Positions 43,286-53,026 of a stretch of 64,000 bases of DNA are shown here, piece by piece. The notes under the pieces were generated by a model. It searched no databases. It saw nothing but the letters and a program-made list of their open reading frames with translations, and was not told the origin of the DNA. Position 1 is the first letter of the stretch; each line of letters opens with the position of its first letter. Position numbers and translations under genes: made by a program. Source of the stretch: Flavobacterium daejeonense DSM 17708 (lineage in GTDB: Bacteria > Bacteroidota > Bacteroidia > Flavobacteriales > Flavobacteriaceae); assembly GCF_000425425.1 (NCBI RefSeq), contig NZ_AUDK01000004.1, positions 1 to 64,000 of the forward strand. The letters run 5' to 3'.

Positions 43286-44500
43286 TTATATTTTTCTCTC
43301 TAAAAGTGCCATATAAAATCCGTCAAAGCCAGATTCAGAAGCTAAAATTTTATGGTCTTTTACAAAGGTGAATTGTTTCCCGATTTCTGTTTTCAAAAAA
43401 CGTTCTACCTGTTCCTGATTTTCTGAAGGAAGAACCGAACAAGTGGCGTAAACCAATTTTCCGCCCGGTTTTACAATTTTAGAATAATTCTCTAAAACTT
43501 CCGCCTGAACTTTGCGGATGTTGTCTATGAATTCCGGTTGTAATTTCCATTTGGCATCCGGATTTCTTTTTAAAACTCCCAATCCGCTACAAGGCGCGTC
43601 AATCAACACGCGATCTGCTTTTTCGTGCAGTTTTTTGATCACTTTTGTACTGTCAATAATACGGTATTCAATGTTGAAAGCGCTATTTCTTTTGGCTCTT
43701 AATTTTAATTGCTTCAATTTGCTTTCGTACAAATCCATCGCAATCAATTGTCCTTTGTTTTCCATTAAAGAAGCAATATGCAACGTTTTTCCACCCGCAC
43801 CAGCACAGGTATCCACCACGCGCATTCCTGGTTTTACATCTAAAAAAGGAGCGACTAATTGTGAACTGGCATCCTGTACTTCAAATAATCCCTGTTTGAA
43901 AGCATCAGTTAGGAAAACATTGGCGCGTTCTTTTAATACCAAAGCATCTGCCTGATTGGGTAAAAATTCAGTTTCGATGTCTAAGTCCATTAAGATGGCT
44001 CTTAATTTCTCTTTGGTTGTTTTTAACGTATTGGTTCTAAGAATAACTTTGGCCTGTTGGTTTTGAGCTGTAATTTCTTTAGCCCAAACTTTTTCGCCTA
44101 ATTCTTTTACCCCCAATTCATCCATCCAGTCCGGAATAGATTCTTTGATCGCTCTGTTTTTTGATAATTCATCAAAACGTCCTTTGATTTTTCGCTCCGG
44201 AGTTCCTTCCAGCTGACGCCAATCCGGAATAGGGTAGCCTCTTAAAACAGCCCAGGCAGCAAACATTCTCCAAAGGTTATCTCTGTCATAAGGTTCTTTT
44301 ACATCGGCAATTTCGGCATATAATCTTTTCCAACGAACGATTTCGTAGATGGTTTCTGCAACAAATTTTCTATCGGAACTTCCCCAGCGTTTGTCTTTTT
44401 TTAATGCTCTTGCTACTACTTTGTCGGCATATTCTCCTTCGTTAAAAATAGCATTTAGCGAATCAATAGTAGTATATACTAAGTTTCTGTGTAATCTCAT
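43286..44500 (-). CDS. rsmB: 16S rRNA m5C methyltransferase, RsmB/NOP family
   Basis: A 404-residue S-adenosylmethionine-dependent enzyme that methylates cytosine in rRNA. It has the NusB-like N-terminal part typical of RsmB (VVARALKKDKRWGSSDRKFV), the SAM motif VVDTCAGAGGKTLHIAS, and the two-cysteine active site in LIDAPCSGLGVLKRNPDAKW and ATCSVLPSENQEQV. The exact target base is not certain without comparison. A -7 element is at 44518. Confidence 0.88.
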   Translation of the reverse strand: MRLHRNLVYTTIDSLNAIFNEGEYADKVVARALKKDKRWGSSDRKFVAETIYEIVRWKRLYAEIADVKEPYDRDNLWRMFAAWAVLRGYPIPDWRQLEGTPERKIKGRFDELSKNRAIKESIPDWMDELGVKELGEKVWAKEITAQNQQAKVILRTNTLKTTKEKLRAILMDLDIETEFLPNQADALVLKERANVFLTDAFKQGLFEVQDASSQLVAPFLDVKPGMRVVDTCAGAGGKTLHIASLMENKGQLIAMDLYESKLKQLKLRAKRNSAFNIEYRIIDSTKVIKKLHEKADRVLIDAPCSGLGVLKRNPDAKWKLQPEFIDNIRKVQAEVLENYSKIVKPGGKLVYATCSVLPSENQEQVERFLKTEIGKQFTFVKDHKILASESGFDGFYMALLERKI

Positions 44501-44517
44501 CTTAATTATTTGAGCTG

Positions 44518-44525
44518 CAAAGGTA
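44518..44525 (-). promoter_or_regulatory. -7 element of the RsmB-like gene
   Basis: TACCTTTG on the minus strand, exact TAnnTTTG, 17 bases before the ATG. Confidence 0.55.
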
Positions 44526-44648
44526 CTATTAAATGATTTGAAAGTAAATTAAAATTTTAATTCTGTAAAAATGATTTTTGTTTCGTAAAATATTTTTGAA
44601 AAGTAGTATCTTTTCGTGCAGTTTTAGAAAAGTTTTTTGAAAAAAAAT

Positions 44649-44708
44649 ACCGTGAATTCGCAAATTTTAAAATCAGATATTCTTAAAATTAATTAGCGAA
44701 TTTGCGGT
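44649..44708 (-). terminator. Terminator of the dienelactone-hydrolase-like gene
   Basis: Long arms ACCGTGAATTCGC... and ...GCGAATTTGCGGT (two mismatches) with a large loop. On the minus strand a seven-T run follows. It lies 24 bases past the stop at 44733. Confidence 0.6.
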
Positions 44709-44732
44709 AAATAATATTTTTAAATGGAGTTC

Positions 44733-45620
44733 TTATTTTAATTTCTCTTTAAAAAAAGCTAAGGTTCTTTCCCAGGCTAAAGTAGCAGCCTTTTCATCAT
44801 ATCGAGGTGTGGTATTGTTGTGAAAGCCGTGATTGACATTGGGATAAATATGTGCTGTGTTTTCGACTTTATTTTTATTCAAAATCGCTTCAAAAGCAGG
44901 CCAGCCTTCATTGACTCGGCTGTCTAAGCCGGCATATTGTAATAATAAAGGGGTCTTGATTTTTTCGGCTTCCTCGGCTGTAGGTTGGCCACCGTAAAAA
45001 GGAACTGCCGCTTTTAAGCTTGGTATTTTTACTGCCATTAAATTAGCAATCCAACCACCAAAACAAAAACCAACCACACCAATATTTCCATCGCAGTCCG
45101 GATTATTCTTCAAATGATAATATGCGGCGATAAAATCTTCCAACATTTCATAACGCTCTCTTTTTTTCTGCATTTCACGACCTTCGTCATCATTTCCGGG
45201 ATAGCCGCCAAGCGGAGTTAAAGCGTCCGGAGCTAAACTTATAAATCCGTCCACAGCCAAGCGGCGACCTACATCTTCTATGTAAGGATTGAGTCCGCGG
45301 TTTTCGTGAACAACAATTACTCCGGGAAGTTTTTTAGGAGCTTTTTTGGGTTTAGAAAGCAGGCCTTTTATTTTTCCTCCACCTTTAGGTGATTCGTAAA
45401 AAATATAATCCGAATCGATGCGGGGATCATTTGGTTGAATAGTGATGGAATTGACATAATCTGGAGTAATAAAGCTCAAAAGAGAGGGGAGAGTCAAACT
45501 TCCAACGGCAAATACCGATAGCTTTTCGATAAATTGTCTTCGCTCGATTTTGTTATGTGCATAATCGTCATACAGGTCAAAAATTTCCTGACTTATGTCT
45601 TCTTTGGTTATTTTTTTCAT
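44733..45620 (-). CDS. Dienelactone hydrolase family protein, likely Tat-exported
   Basis: A 295-residue alpha/beta hydrolase. An N-terminal segment of about 25 residues precedes a twin-arginine-type signal (ERRQFIEKLSVFAVG, Arg27-Arg28), suggesting export of a folded enzyme. The DLH triad is visible: Cys in GFCFGGW, Asp in YAGLDSRVNEG and His in NHGFHNN, plus HENRGLNPYIEDV. The layout matches YghX-type proteins. The substrate (ester or lactone) is unknown. Its terminator lies downstream; no operon partner. Confidence 0.87.
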   Translation of the reverse strand: MKKITKEDISQEIFDLYDDYAHNKIERRQFIEKLSVFAVGSLTLPSLLSFITPDYVNSITIQPNDPRIDSDYIFYESPKGGGKIKGLLSKPKKAPKKLPGVIVVHENRGLNPYIEDVGRRLAVDGFISLAPDALTPLGGYPGNDDEGREMQKKRERYEMLEDFIAAYYHLKNNPDCDGNIGVVGFCFGGWIANLMAVKIPSLKAAVPFYGGQPTAEEAEKIKTPLLLQYAGLDSRVNEGWPAFEAILNKNKVENTAHIYPNVNHGFHNNTTPRYDEKAATLAWERTLAFFKEKLK

Positions 45621-45682
45621 TTTTAAAAAGGATTGGTTTCTTAAAAGAACTTAAAGATACTTATTTATCCAATTGATTTTAA

Positions 45683-45714
45683 ATAAAAAAAGCTCCTGAA
45701 CAAACAGGAGCTTA
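45683..45714 (-). terminator. Terminator of the siderophore receptor gene
   Basis: Perfect 9-bp stem AAGCTCCTG / CAGGAGCTT with a 6-base loop; a T run follows on the minus strand. It lies 27 bases past the stop at 45741. Confidence 0.9.
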
Positions 45715-45740
45715 CAAAAAAAAAAATAAAATTATCAAGA

Positions 45741-48002
45741 CTAGAATTTGTATTTGATACTTGCCAAAACCTGACGAGGAGCAATTGGGTTTGCACTGTA
45801 ATTTTCGTGAACCGTATAATTTAACTCGTTAGTAATATTAGATAATTTGCATAAGATGGAGAATTTTTTCCATTCGTACCCTACAGAGGCATCAACTGTA
45901 GCGTAACCATCCACAGGAACTTCTCTGTCCTGAATAATTAGATTTCCAGGATTATTTGGGTCATCTATATAACGATTATTCCATCCTGCAATACGATCAC
46001 CAATATAGTTTCCGATTGCTCCTACAGAAAATCCTTTTAAAACTCCTGAAGGTACAGTGTAAAAGAAACTTAAATTAGCTGTTGTGGTAGGTGTTCTCGC
46101 CACACGATCTCCTTTGATTGAGTTTCCTACTGCAACCGGAACATCTCCAAATCTCATATCATTGTAGCTATAACCTGCATTAATTTTAAATCCTTCAAAA
46201 GGTCTCGCAGTTACATCGATTTCAACCCCTTTACTTTTAGTTTCACCACTCATGATTTTCAGATTTGAATTGGTATTTGGAGTAACTCCATCCGCTTCAA
46301 AAGGAGCAGTTTGAACTAAATTATTATTTTTAATTATATATAAAGTAACGTTTGTGCTTAAAAAGCCTCTCAAGAAGTCTGTTTTAACACCTGCTTCATA
46401 TTGATCGATAATTGAAGCATCAAGAGGTTTGTCATCGTAAGTGTTTCCGGTATTTGGTGTAAATGAATTAGAATAACTGGCAAATAATGAAACATCTTTT
46501 GATGGTTGAACAACTAACCCTATTTTAGGAGAAAATGCATTGTCTAAACGTTTAGGAGCTTCTGATACACTGGTAGCAGTTGTTGGTAAATTATAGGTAA
46601 TAGCTTGAGATTCCTGCCAAGACCAACGGATTCCTGCTAAAACTTTGATGTAATCTGTAAAAGAAATTAAATCCTGAGCATATACTCCAAAACGGTTGTA
46701 TTCGGTATTGATATATCTTGTGGCTGCTGTTGTAAATGGATTTACAGTGCTTTCTGTACTTGGATCGTAAGTAAAAAGATTAATAGTTTTATCTGATGTT
46801 ACAACCTTACCGTCGCTATCATAAAAAGCAAATGTGTATGAGGTAGTCAGAGAGTTTTCAAAGTCAGCACCTGTGAAAATCTGATGTTTGATTGATCCGG
46901 TGTTAAAATTCCCTTGTAAACTTAATTGATTTCCAAAGATTTTTTCTCTGTTATCATTTTTTGTTAAGCCTCTTTTCCAATCACCACGTACAGCATAGGT
47001 ATCTAAGTTAGATAATTGTGAAGTTGAAGTTTGCGTTCTTTTATAATTTTGGAAGGAAGTATTGAAGTTTAATTTCCAGTTTTTATTAAAATCATGATTC
47101 AATAAAGCAGAAGCACTTGCTGATTTTGTATTTCCATTGGACCAAAGCGCACCATAATAGGTATTACGAGGCGTGTCTAAAATTTCTTTACCAATGATTC
47201 CTGTACCAAAATCCGGTGTCCAGTCAGCGCTTAAATAATCACCCTGAACAGTGATTTGTGTTTTGTCGGTAATTTTAAATAAGAATGAAGGATTGAAATA
47301 AACGCGTTCATTTTTAACAACGTCTCTAAAGCTTTCGGAGTTTTCATAAGAACCTGTAAAGCGGTAAGCGATTGATTTGTTTAGTGGACCATAAAAATCT
47401 ACCGAAGGTTTGTAATAAGAGTAGCTTCCCGCCTGCATGGAGATTTCTCCCCCTCTTTCAAATTTAGGAGTTTTGGTAACCAAATTTAAAATTCCTCCAG
47501 GAGCTACATTTCCAAATAATAAAGCTGAACCTCCTTTTAAAAATTCTACTCTTTCTAATGATGAAACTTCAGGGATAGAACCTGCATTGTAACGAAAACC
47601 GTTTTTCAGCATATTATTAGCACTCATATCGTAACCTCTTGACCAGAATGATTCCTGAGCACCACCACGAGCCGATCCTACATAAACTCCGTTCGCATTT
47701 TTAATTACTTCACTCAAGCGGATAGCTTGTTGTTGCGTGATGATTTCGTTATCGATAACCTGAACACTTTGTGGTAAATCCATTGGTTTGATACCAGATC
47801 TTGAAACGGAAACCGGTTTATGAGGTTTGTTTCCGGTGACAACAATTTCTTTAAGGATTTGCCCTTTTTTGTTTTTTATGGTATCGAAAGGATTAGAAAC
47901 AATCTCATCAGAAATATTATGATTTAATGCAGAAGCAATTTCCTGAGCCTGTGTAGCGATAGAAAATAATAATGCTATTGAGGGTAGTAAAACTTTTTTC
48001 AT
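45741..48002 (-). CDS. TonB-dependent siderophore receptor
   Basis: A 753-residue outer-membrane receptor. A signal peptide (about 1-20) leads a short linker with the TonB-box-like EIVVTG, a plug domain (DLPQSVQVIDNEIITQQQ, SFWSRGYDM, RVEFLKGGSALLFGNVAPGG) and a 22-strand barrel ending in KYKF. The pattern fits the FhuA/FoxA branch that takes up ferric hydroxamate-type siderophores. There is no SusD partner and no N-terminal carboxypeptidase-like domain. The promoter is good (48039-48068), but no obvious Fur box was found in it. Iron regulation is inferred only. Confidence 0.9.
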   Translation of the reverse strand: MKKVLLPSIALLFSIATQAQEIASALNHNISDEIVSNPFDTIKNKKGQILKEIVVTGNKPHKPVSVSRSGIKPMDLPQSVQVIDNEIITQQQAIRLSEVIKNANGVYVGSARGGAQESFWSRGYDMSANNMLKNGFRYNAGSIPEVSSLERVEFLKGGSALLFGNVAPGGILNLVTKTPKFERGGEISMQAGSYSYYKPSVDFYGPLNKSIAYRFTGSYENSESFRDVVKNERVYFNPSFLFKITDKTQITVQGDYLSADWTPDFGTGIIGKEILDTPRNTYYGALWSNGNTKSASASALLNHDFNKNWKLNFNTSFQNYKRTQTSTSQLSNLDTYAVRGDWKRGLTKNDNREKIFGNQLSLQGNFNTGSIKHQIFTGADFENSLTTSYTFAFYDSDGKVVTSDKTINLFTYDPSTESTVNPFTTAATRYINTEYNRFGVYAQDLISFTDYIKVLAGIRWSWQESQAITYNLPTTATSVSEAPKRLDNAFSPKIGLVVQPSKDVSLFASYSNSFTPNTGNTYDDKPLDASIIDQYEAGVKTDFLRGFLSTNVTLYIIKNNNLVQTAPFEADGVTPNTNSNLKIMSGETKSKGVEIDVTARPFEGFKINAGYSYNDMRFGDVPVAVGNSIKGDRVARTPTTTANLSFFYTVPSGVLKGFSVGAIGNYIGDRIAGWNNRYIDDPNNPGNLIIQDREVPVDGYATVDASVGYEWKKFSILCKLSNITNELNYTVHENYSANPIAPRQVLASIKYKF

Positions 48003-48331
48003 TTTGTTTTTTATTTGGATTCATTTAAAATAACAGCGCAAATGTATGACCTGAATTTGGTTTTACAAAATGTTATTTGGAATAAATAAAAATAAAAATT
48101 AACAAAACATTTATAAGTTGTTTAAAATTTCTTTTGTAAGTGTTTTTTAGAAAGAATTAAACTTTGTATATAAAGATATTTGTTTGTTTTAAGTTGTTGT
48201 ATTTTAGTGTTTTGTGTTTTTTTGTTATGTTAGCTCTTAAATGGGATTAGAAAAAACAGAGATCTTGAAATTTTAGCAACAATTAGAATTGTTATAACTA
48301 AAAATCAGCTCTGACAAATGATTTTTTGGAT
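48003..48331. other. 329-bp spacer upstream of the siderophore receptor
   Basis: No gene is seen. It holds the receptor promoter at 48039-48068; the remainder is AT-rich with no terminator for the esterase gene that I can support. Confidence 0.6.
48039..48068 (-). promoter_or_regulatory. Siderophore receptor promoter (TTG-N19-TACATTTG)
   Basis: On the minus strand, TTG at 48066-48068 and TACATTTG at 48039-48046 are separated by 19 bases, the best full promoter in this part of the window. It is 36 bases before the ATG. Confidence 0.72.
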
Positions 48332-49729
48332 TTATCTATTGATTTGAGGCGTTTTTAGGTGATTTTCAAAGAAATCATAAAGTGTTTTTAGGGAGGAAGC
48401 AGTTTGTGGAATAGCATGTCCCTTGCCGTAATTGATTAATGTAGAGGTTGGAACAGCTAAGGAGTCCAATTTATTTTTGAAATGTTTGATCTGATCGGTA
48501 TAATAATGATCATCATCTGTATTATAAAAGAAAAGAGTAGGGGGTGCCGATTTTTCAACTAAAAAAGAAGAACCCATCGATTCCCACAAGCTTCTGTTCT
48601 CTTCCAAATTTCCCCAAACCCAGGGACATCTCTGTTCTAAATTTTTATCGCCATCGTCCAGCGTATTATATATTAAGGTATAGTCAAAAACACCAGGGCC
48701 TAAAGCGGCTGCCTGAACGTCAGCTGAAACTCCGATATGAAAACCGGCATTTTCAATTTCGTCAATTTTTTTATCACCAATAGCCATAGAGCCCGCAGTA
48801 GAACCTCGGGAAAAACCAAAAATTCCTATTCGATTTGAAAGTTTCATTTTATTTGCAAAAAAACGCAAAGTTCTGATTGCAGATTTTACTTTTTGAGCTG
48901 CATCAGGGTTAGTCTCGAACGATTTATAAGCATCATTTGGACCATTTTCAGGTTTTCCTTTTCCCCATTGGCAATATTTTGGATGATCGGCAATCGCCCA
49001 GGCCATCCCGTGAGCTGGTGCTCCTTCCAGAACAGAATCATTAAAACCGGCAAATGAATAGGGCAGATAAAGTCTTTGATCCTTAAAAGCATCTGTTAGC
49101 ATCCCTTTTTTATCATCAAAAAAAGCATAGCTATTACTATAGGAAAATGATAAGATAGTTGGAACTTTTACTTTAGGATTAGCGGGATAAACAATATCCA
49201 TGTGCAATGAATCTCCAACGGTATATTGCTCCGGAGTGTTGTAAATTTTGGGGTTATCAATGAAGTATGAAACATTTCTGGCTATTCGGTATCCTTCAAA
49301 TAATACGTAAGATTTGGAAAGCGAACAGTTTTTTAAACCGCAAAAATTCCCCGAAGCGATAGAATCATTTATGGCAATGATGTCTTCATTTATTTTTAAG
49401 GCTTTGGCGTTTGTATCTTTTTTGTAGTTAAGTTCAATCACACGATATCCTTGCGAGAGTAACCAATTCACATTTTTCTTATTGCTGAATCTTCCAATTT
49501 TTTTTATAGAAAGATTTTTTAAATAAACAACCGTCACATAATTTCCGGAGTAATCTTTAAGCGGATTTTTGGATTCTGTGGTTTTGTATGTTATGGTGTT
49601 TCCGGTTGTTTGGCTTTTCCATTTTCCTGTAGCTGCAATACTTTTTGAAAAAATCAATAAAAAAAGAAATAATGAGAAAATTATTTTTTGAAAAAGTTGC
49701 TTGGTAAAAAGTGTGGAACGGTATTTCAT
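48332..49729 (-). CDS. Secreted alpha/beta hydrolase of unknown substrate
   Basis: A 465-residue exported protein (signal peptide about 8-31, IIFSLFLFLLIFSKSIA). The nucleophile elbow is GIFGFSRGSTAGSM (GxSxG). A likely acid lies in NTDDDHYYT and a His in NYGKGHAIPQT. It resembles carboxylesterase or prolyl-oligopeptidase-like hydrolases but I cannot name the family. The frame is open to 49786 (MYISNIPYH), but the ATG at 49727-49729 gives a proper signal peptide and is chosen. No promoter call. It is divergent from pafA. Confidence 0.75.
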   Translation of the reverse strand: MKYRSTLFTKQLFQKIIFSLFLFLLIFSKSIAATGKWKSQTTGNTITYKTTESKNPLKDYSGNYVTVVYLKNLSIKKIGRFSNKKNVNWLLSQGYRVIELNYKKDTNAKALKINEDIIAINDSIASGNFCGLKNCSLSKSYVLFEGYRIARNVSYFIDNPKIYNTPEQYTVGDSLHMDIVYPANPKVKVPTILSFSYSNSYAFFDDKKGMLTDAFKDQRLYLPYSFAGFNDSVLEGAPAHGMAWAIADHPKYCQWGKGKPENGPNDAYKSFETNPDAAQKVKSAIRTLRFFANKMKLSNRIGIFGFSRGSTAGSMAIGDKKIDEIENAGFHIGVSADVQAAALGPGVFDYTLIYNTLDDGDKNLEQRCPWVWGNLEENRSLWESMGSSFLVEKSAPPTLFFYNTDDDHYYTDQIKHFKNKLDSLAVPTSTLINYGKGHAIPQTASSLKTLYDFFENHLKTPQINR

Positions 49730-49892
49730 ATTTACTGGTTTCTGACTACAGTTTTGAAAGTGGTATGGAATATTACTAATATACAAAAATAAGTTTTTAA
49801 GTTAGATTAGGAGGCAAATGAGAAAATAGATTCTTTGCCATGTCTTATTAATTCCCTAACAATTTTCTAATGGAACACTATTTAAGAATTTG

Positions 49893-49900
49893 TATTTTTG
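49893..49900 (+). promoter_or_regulatory. pafA -7 element
   Basis: TATTTTTG, exact TAnnTTTG, 20 bases before the ATG at 49921. It supports that start over the earlier ATG at 49870. Confidence 0.6.
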
Positions 49901-49920
49901 CTTTTATATCAAAAATTATC

Positions 49921-51534
49921 ATGAGAAAAATATTTTTACCTATTGCTTTAGTTGCAATTTTTAATGCTTTTTCGCAGCAAAGACCTAAGTTGGTTGTTGG
50001 GATTGTTGTAGATCAAATGAAAATGGAATACCTCTACCGTTTTTCGGATGATTTTTCTGCAAATGGTTTTCGCAGATTAATGGACGAAGGATACGTTTTT
50101 CATAACACACATTATAATTATATGCCAACTTATACCGGTCCCGGTCATGCTTCTATTTATACCGGAACGACGCCTGCAGTACACGGAATTGTTGGGAATA
50201 CCTGGTTTGATAAGTCGGTGGGAAAATCAAGATATTGTACGGATGATGCTTCGGTAACACTTTTAGGAAAAGGAGATTTAGACGAAGGGCAAATGTCGCC
50301 GTTAAATTTACAAACGACTTCGGTTACCGATGAGTTGCGTTTAGGGACTAATTTTAAAGGGAAAGTTATCGGAATAAGTATTAAAGACCGTGGTGCGATT
50401 CTTCCGGCAGGGCATTTTGCTAATTGGGCTTTTTGGATGAGCAATTCCGGTAATTTTATTTCGAGTACTTTTTATGGAAATGATTTACCAAAATGGGTGG
50501 CTGATTTTAATTCGAAAAAAAAATATGAAGATTATTTAAACGGTGAATGGAATTTACTGAAACCGGAATCTGTTTATGATAAAAGTATAGCGGATGATAA
50601 TGCTTACGAAGGACTTTTGTATGGAAGTAAAAAGCCTGTTTTTCCTTATGATTTAAAGTCAATGTATGCTGCAAAAGGTGCTAAAGTAATCAAGTCAACT
50701 CCTTTTGGGAATTCTATTTTGGCTGATTTTGCCAAAGAAACTATTGCTAATGAAAATCTGGGAGCAGATAATGACATCGATTTTTTGGCACTTAGTTTTT
50801 CGTCAACAGATTATATCGGACATTTAACAGGGCCTCGTTCCAGAGAAGTTCAGGATACTTATTTGCGATTGGATGAAACCATTGCTGATTTTCTAAATTA
50901 TTTAGACAAAAAAGTAGGGAAGGGCAATTATTTGATATTTTTAACTGCTGATCATGCGGCTGCTGAGAATGTAAATTTTTTAAAAGATAATAAATATGCC
51001 GTAGAAGCGGTCGATTATAAAAAGTTGTCGAATATGTTGGATGAATTTTCTAAGAAAAGTTTTGGTGCAGATGTGGTTTTGAATTATTCTAATTACAATG
51101 TGTTTTTTGATAAAAAAATAATTAAAGAAAAAGGCTTGCAGTTAAATGAAGTCAAGCAGGTTTTTAAAGACTATTTGATGACTTTACCTCAGGTAAAACG
51201 AGTGTATAGCGAAGAAGAAATTTTAGCAGCAAATACTTCTGATTTTTATTTGAACTTTATTGCTAAAGGTTATGATCCTAAGCAAAATGGTGATTTAGTG
51301 ATTTTGGACAAACCGGGTTATATTGAGCATGAAGGGACAGGAACCTCACACGGAACACCTTTTAATTACGATACTCACGTCCCTTTGTTGTTTTATGGTT
51401 GGAAAATAAAGAAAGGCGAATCATTTGATAGAAAAGTAATAACTCAAATTGCGCCAACAGTTGCACAAAAAATTAGAGTCGATTTTCCTAATGGTACAGA
51501 AGCAGCTGTGTTAACTGAAGTTTTAGGAAACTAA
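49921..51534 (+). CDS. pafA: PafA-type alkaline phosphatase
   Basis: A 537-residue periplasmic phosphatase of the alkaline phosphatase superfamily that hydrolyses phosphate monoesters. A signal peptide ends near NAFSQ (about residue 19). The active-site set matches Elizabethkingia PafA with a constant offset of seven: Thr72 (nucleophile, T79), Asn93 (N100), Lys155 (K162) and Arg157 (R164). Metal ligands occur in VVDQMK, SSTDYIGHL, TADHAAAEN and TSHGTPF. PafA is notable for not being repressed by phosphate. The upstream in-frame ATG at 49870 is rejected because of the promoter at 49893. A terminator follows. Confidence 0.93.
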   Translation: MRKIFLPIALVAIFNAFSQQRPKLVVGIVVDQMKMEYLYRFSDDFSANGFRRLMDEGYVFHNTHYNYMPTYTGPGHASIYTGTTPAVHGIVGNTWFDKSVGKSRYCTDDASVTLLGKGDLDEGQMSPLNLQTTSVTDELRLGTNFKGKVIGISIKDRGAILPAGHFANWAFWMSNSGNFISSTFYGNDLPKWVADFNSKKKYEDYLNGEWNLLKPESVYDKSIADDNAYEGLLYGSKKPVFPYDLKSMYAAKGAKVIKSTPFGNSILADFAKETIANENLGADNDIDFLALSFSSTDYIGHLTGPRSREVQDTYLRLDETIADFLNYLDKKVGKGNYLIFLTADHAAAENVNFLKDNKYAVEAVDYKKLSNMLDEFSKKSFGADVVLNYSNYNVFFDKKIIKEKGLQLNEVKQVFKDYLMTLPQVKRVYSEEEILAANTSDFYLNFIAKGYDPKQNGDLVILDKPGYIEHEGTGTSHGTPFNYDTHVPLLFYGWKIKKGESFDRKVITQIAPTVAQKIRVDFPNGTEAAVLTEVLGN

Positions 51535-51558
51535 AATTGTATCGATTTATGTTTTAAA

Positions 51559-51590
51559 CAAAAAAGGGACTACTTTGAGTCCCTTTTTTG
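51559..51590 (+). terminator. Bidirectional terminator between pafA and lysA
   Basis: Perfect 13-bp stem CAAAAAAGGGACT / AGTCCCTTTTTTG with a 6-base loop; T residues follow on both strands. Confidence 0.9.
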
Positions 51591-51596
51591 TTGTTA

Positions 51597-52814
51597 TTAT
51601 TTTGCTACCGAAGTTGGTAAAGCAATTTGATTTCTTAATAAATCTTCGAAAGTTTCGTGTGCTCTGATTAAGTGCCCTTCTCCGTTAATCCATAAAACTT
51701 CTGCCGGTTTGTATCTTGAATTGTAGTTCGAAGACATAGAGTAGCAGTAAGCTCCTGCATTTCTGAAACAAAGGACATCTCCTTCAGCAATTTCCTGAAT
51801 TCTGCGGTTGCTGGCAAAAGTATCTGTTTCACAAATGTAACCCACAATGGAGTAAAAACGCTCTTTTCCTTTTGGATTAGAGATGTTTTCAATGTGGTGT
51901 TGAGAACCGTAAAACATTGGGCGGATTAAGTGGTTGAACCCTGAATCAATTCCGGCAAATACGGTAGAAGTAGTTTGTTTTACTACGTTTACTTTGGCTA
52001 AGAAGAAACCGGCTTCACTTACCAAAAATTTACCCGGTTCAAAAATTAAAGTTAATTCTTTTCCGTATTCGTCACAAAAAGCGTTGAAACGTTTTGATAA
52101 TTTTTTACCTAATTCTTCAATATCAGTCTCGATATCGTCTTTTTTGTAAGGAACTTTAAATCCGCTTCCAAAATCTAAGAATTCTAAGTTTTTGAAGTTT
52201 TTAGCAGCGTCAAATAAGATTTCGGCAGCATAAAGGAATACTTCGATATCTAAAATATCAGAACCGGTGTGCATGTGAATCCCTACAATGTTCATGTTGG
52301 TGTTTTCAACAATACGAACTAAATGAGGTAATTGGTGTACCGAAATACCAAATTTACTATCAATATGACCAACAGAAATGTTTTCGTTTCCACCCGCCAT
52401 AACGTGTGGGTTGATACGGATACATACCGGAACATGTGGGTGTTTTGCACCAAATTGCTCTAATATTGAAAGGTTGTCGATGTTAATTTGAACTCCTAAT
52501 GCATGTACTTCTTCAATTTCTTCCAGAGAAACTCCGTTTGGAGTGTAGAAGATTCTGTCAGGGGCATAGCCTGCATGAAGACCTAATTGTACTTCCTGAA
52601 TAGAAACGGTGTCTAATCCGGAACCCATGTCTTTTAAAAGTTGTAATATAGAAATGTTAGACAACGCTTTCATGGCGTAGTTAATACGCAATTTTTCTAC
52701 TTTAGAAAAAGCTTTAGTCAGTCTGTTATATTGTGATTGTATTTTCTCGGCATCATATACATATAATGGTGTGCCAAATTGTTCTGCTAATTGAAGTAAG
52801 TCTTTAGATTGCAT
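51597..52814 (-). CDS. lysA: Diaminopimelate decarboxylase
   Basis: PLP enzyme of the last step in lysine synthesis, converting meso-diaminopimelate to lysine. The 405-residue protein has the PLP-lysine Lys49 in RINYAMKALSN, the GIHMHTGSDI and FGSGFKVPY motifs, EPGKFLVSEAG, the Cys/Glu segment YICETDTFASNR and the Tyr in GAYCYSMSSNYN. Length is normal for LysA. The promoter TTG-N19-TAAATTTG (52831-52860) is upstream. It stands alone. Confidence 0.95.
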   Translation of the reverse strand: MQSKDLLQLAEQFGTPLYVYDAEKIQSQYNRLTKAFSKVEKLRINYAMKALSNISILQLLKDMGSGLDTVSIQEVQLGLHAGYAPDRIFYTPNGVSLEEIEEVHALGVQINIDNLSILEQFGAKHPHVPVCIRINPHVMAGGNENISVGHIDSKFGISVHQLPHLVRIVENTNMNIVGIHMHTGSDILDIEVFLYAAEILFDAAKNFKNLEFLDFGSGFKVPYKKDDIETDIEELGKKLSKRFNAFCDEYGKELTLIFEPGKFLVSEAGFFLAKVNVVKQTTSTVFAGIDSGFNHLIRPMFYGSQHHIENISNPKGKERFYSIVGYICETDTFASNRRIQEIAEGDVLCFRNAGAYCYSMSSNYNSRYKPAEVLWINGEGHLIRAHETFEDLLRNQIALPTSVAK

Positions 52815-52830
52815 TTTAGTAAGTTTTATG

Positions 52831-52860
52831 CAAATTTATTATTCTTTATTGATACTGCAA
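52831..52860 (-). promoter_or_regulatory. lysA promoter (TTG-N19-TAAATTTG)
   Basis: TTG at 52858-52860 and TAAATTTG at 52831-52838 on the minus strand, 19 bases apart, 16 bases before the ATG. Confidence 0.72.
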
Positions 52861-52972
52861 TAGATAAAAATATTTCTAACAAATTCTAACAATAAGTTAT
52901 ATAATAAACCTAATGTGAGTTTTGTGTTTGTTTTTATCACATTGTTAATGATTTAAAAGAAAGTTTAAAAAT

Positions 52973-53013
52973 AAAAAAGGCTATCTGAAATTACTTTCGG
53001 ATAGCCTTTTTTT
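52973..53013 (-). terminator. Terminator of the gltBD operon
   Basis: Stem AAAAAGGCTATCTGAAA / TTTCGGATAGCCTTTTT (one G-T pair), 4-base loop, then a T run on the minus strand. It begins 13 bases past the gltD stop. Confidence 0.9.
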
Positions 53014-53026
53014 GAGTTATATAAGA

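Noticed and set aside
43512..43955. 147-residue plus-strand frame inside the RsmB-like gene
   Set aside because: Antisense shadow of a conserved methyltransferase domain.
48003..48331. Fur box in the siderophore receptor promoter
   Set aside because: No convincing 19-bp palindrome of the GATAATGATAATCATTATC type was found around the promoter.
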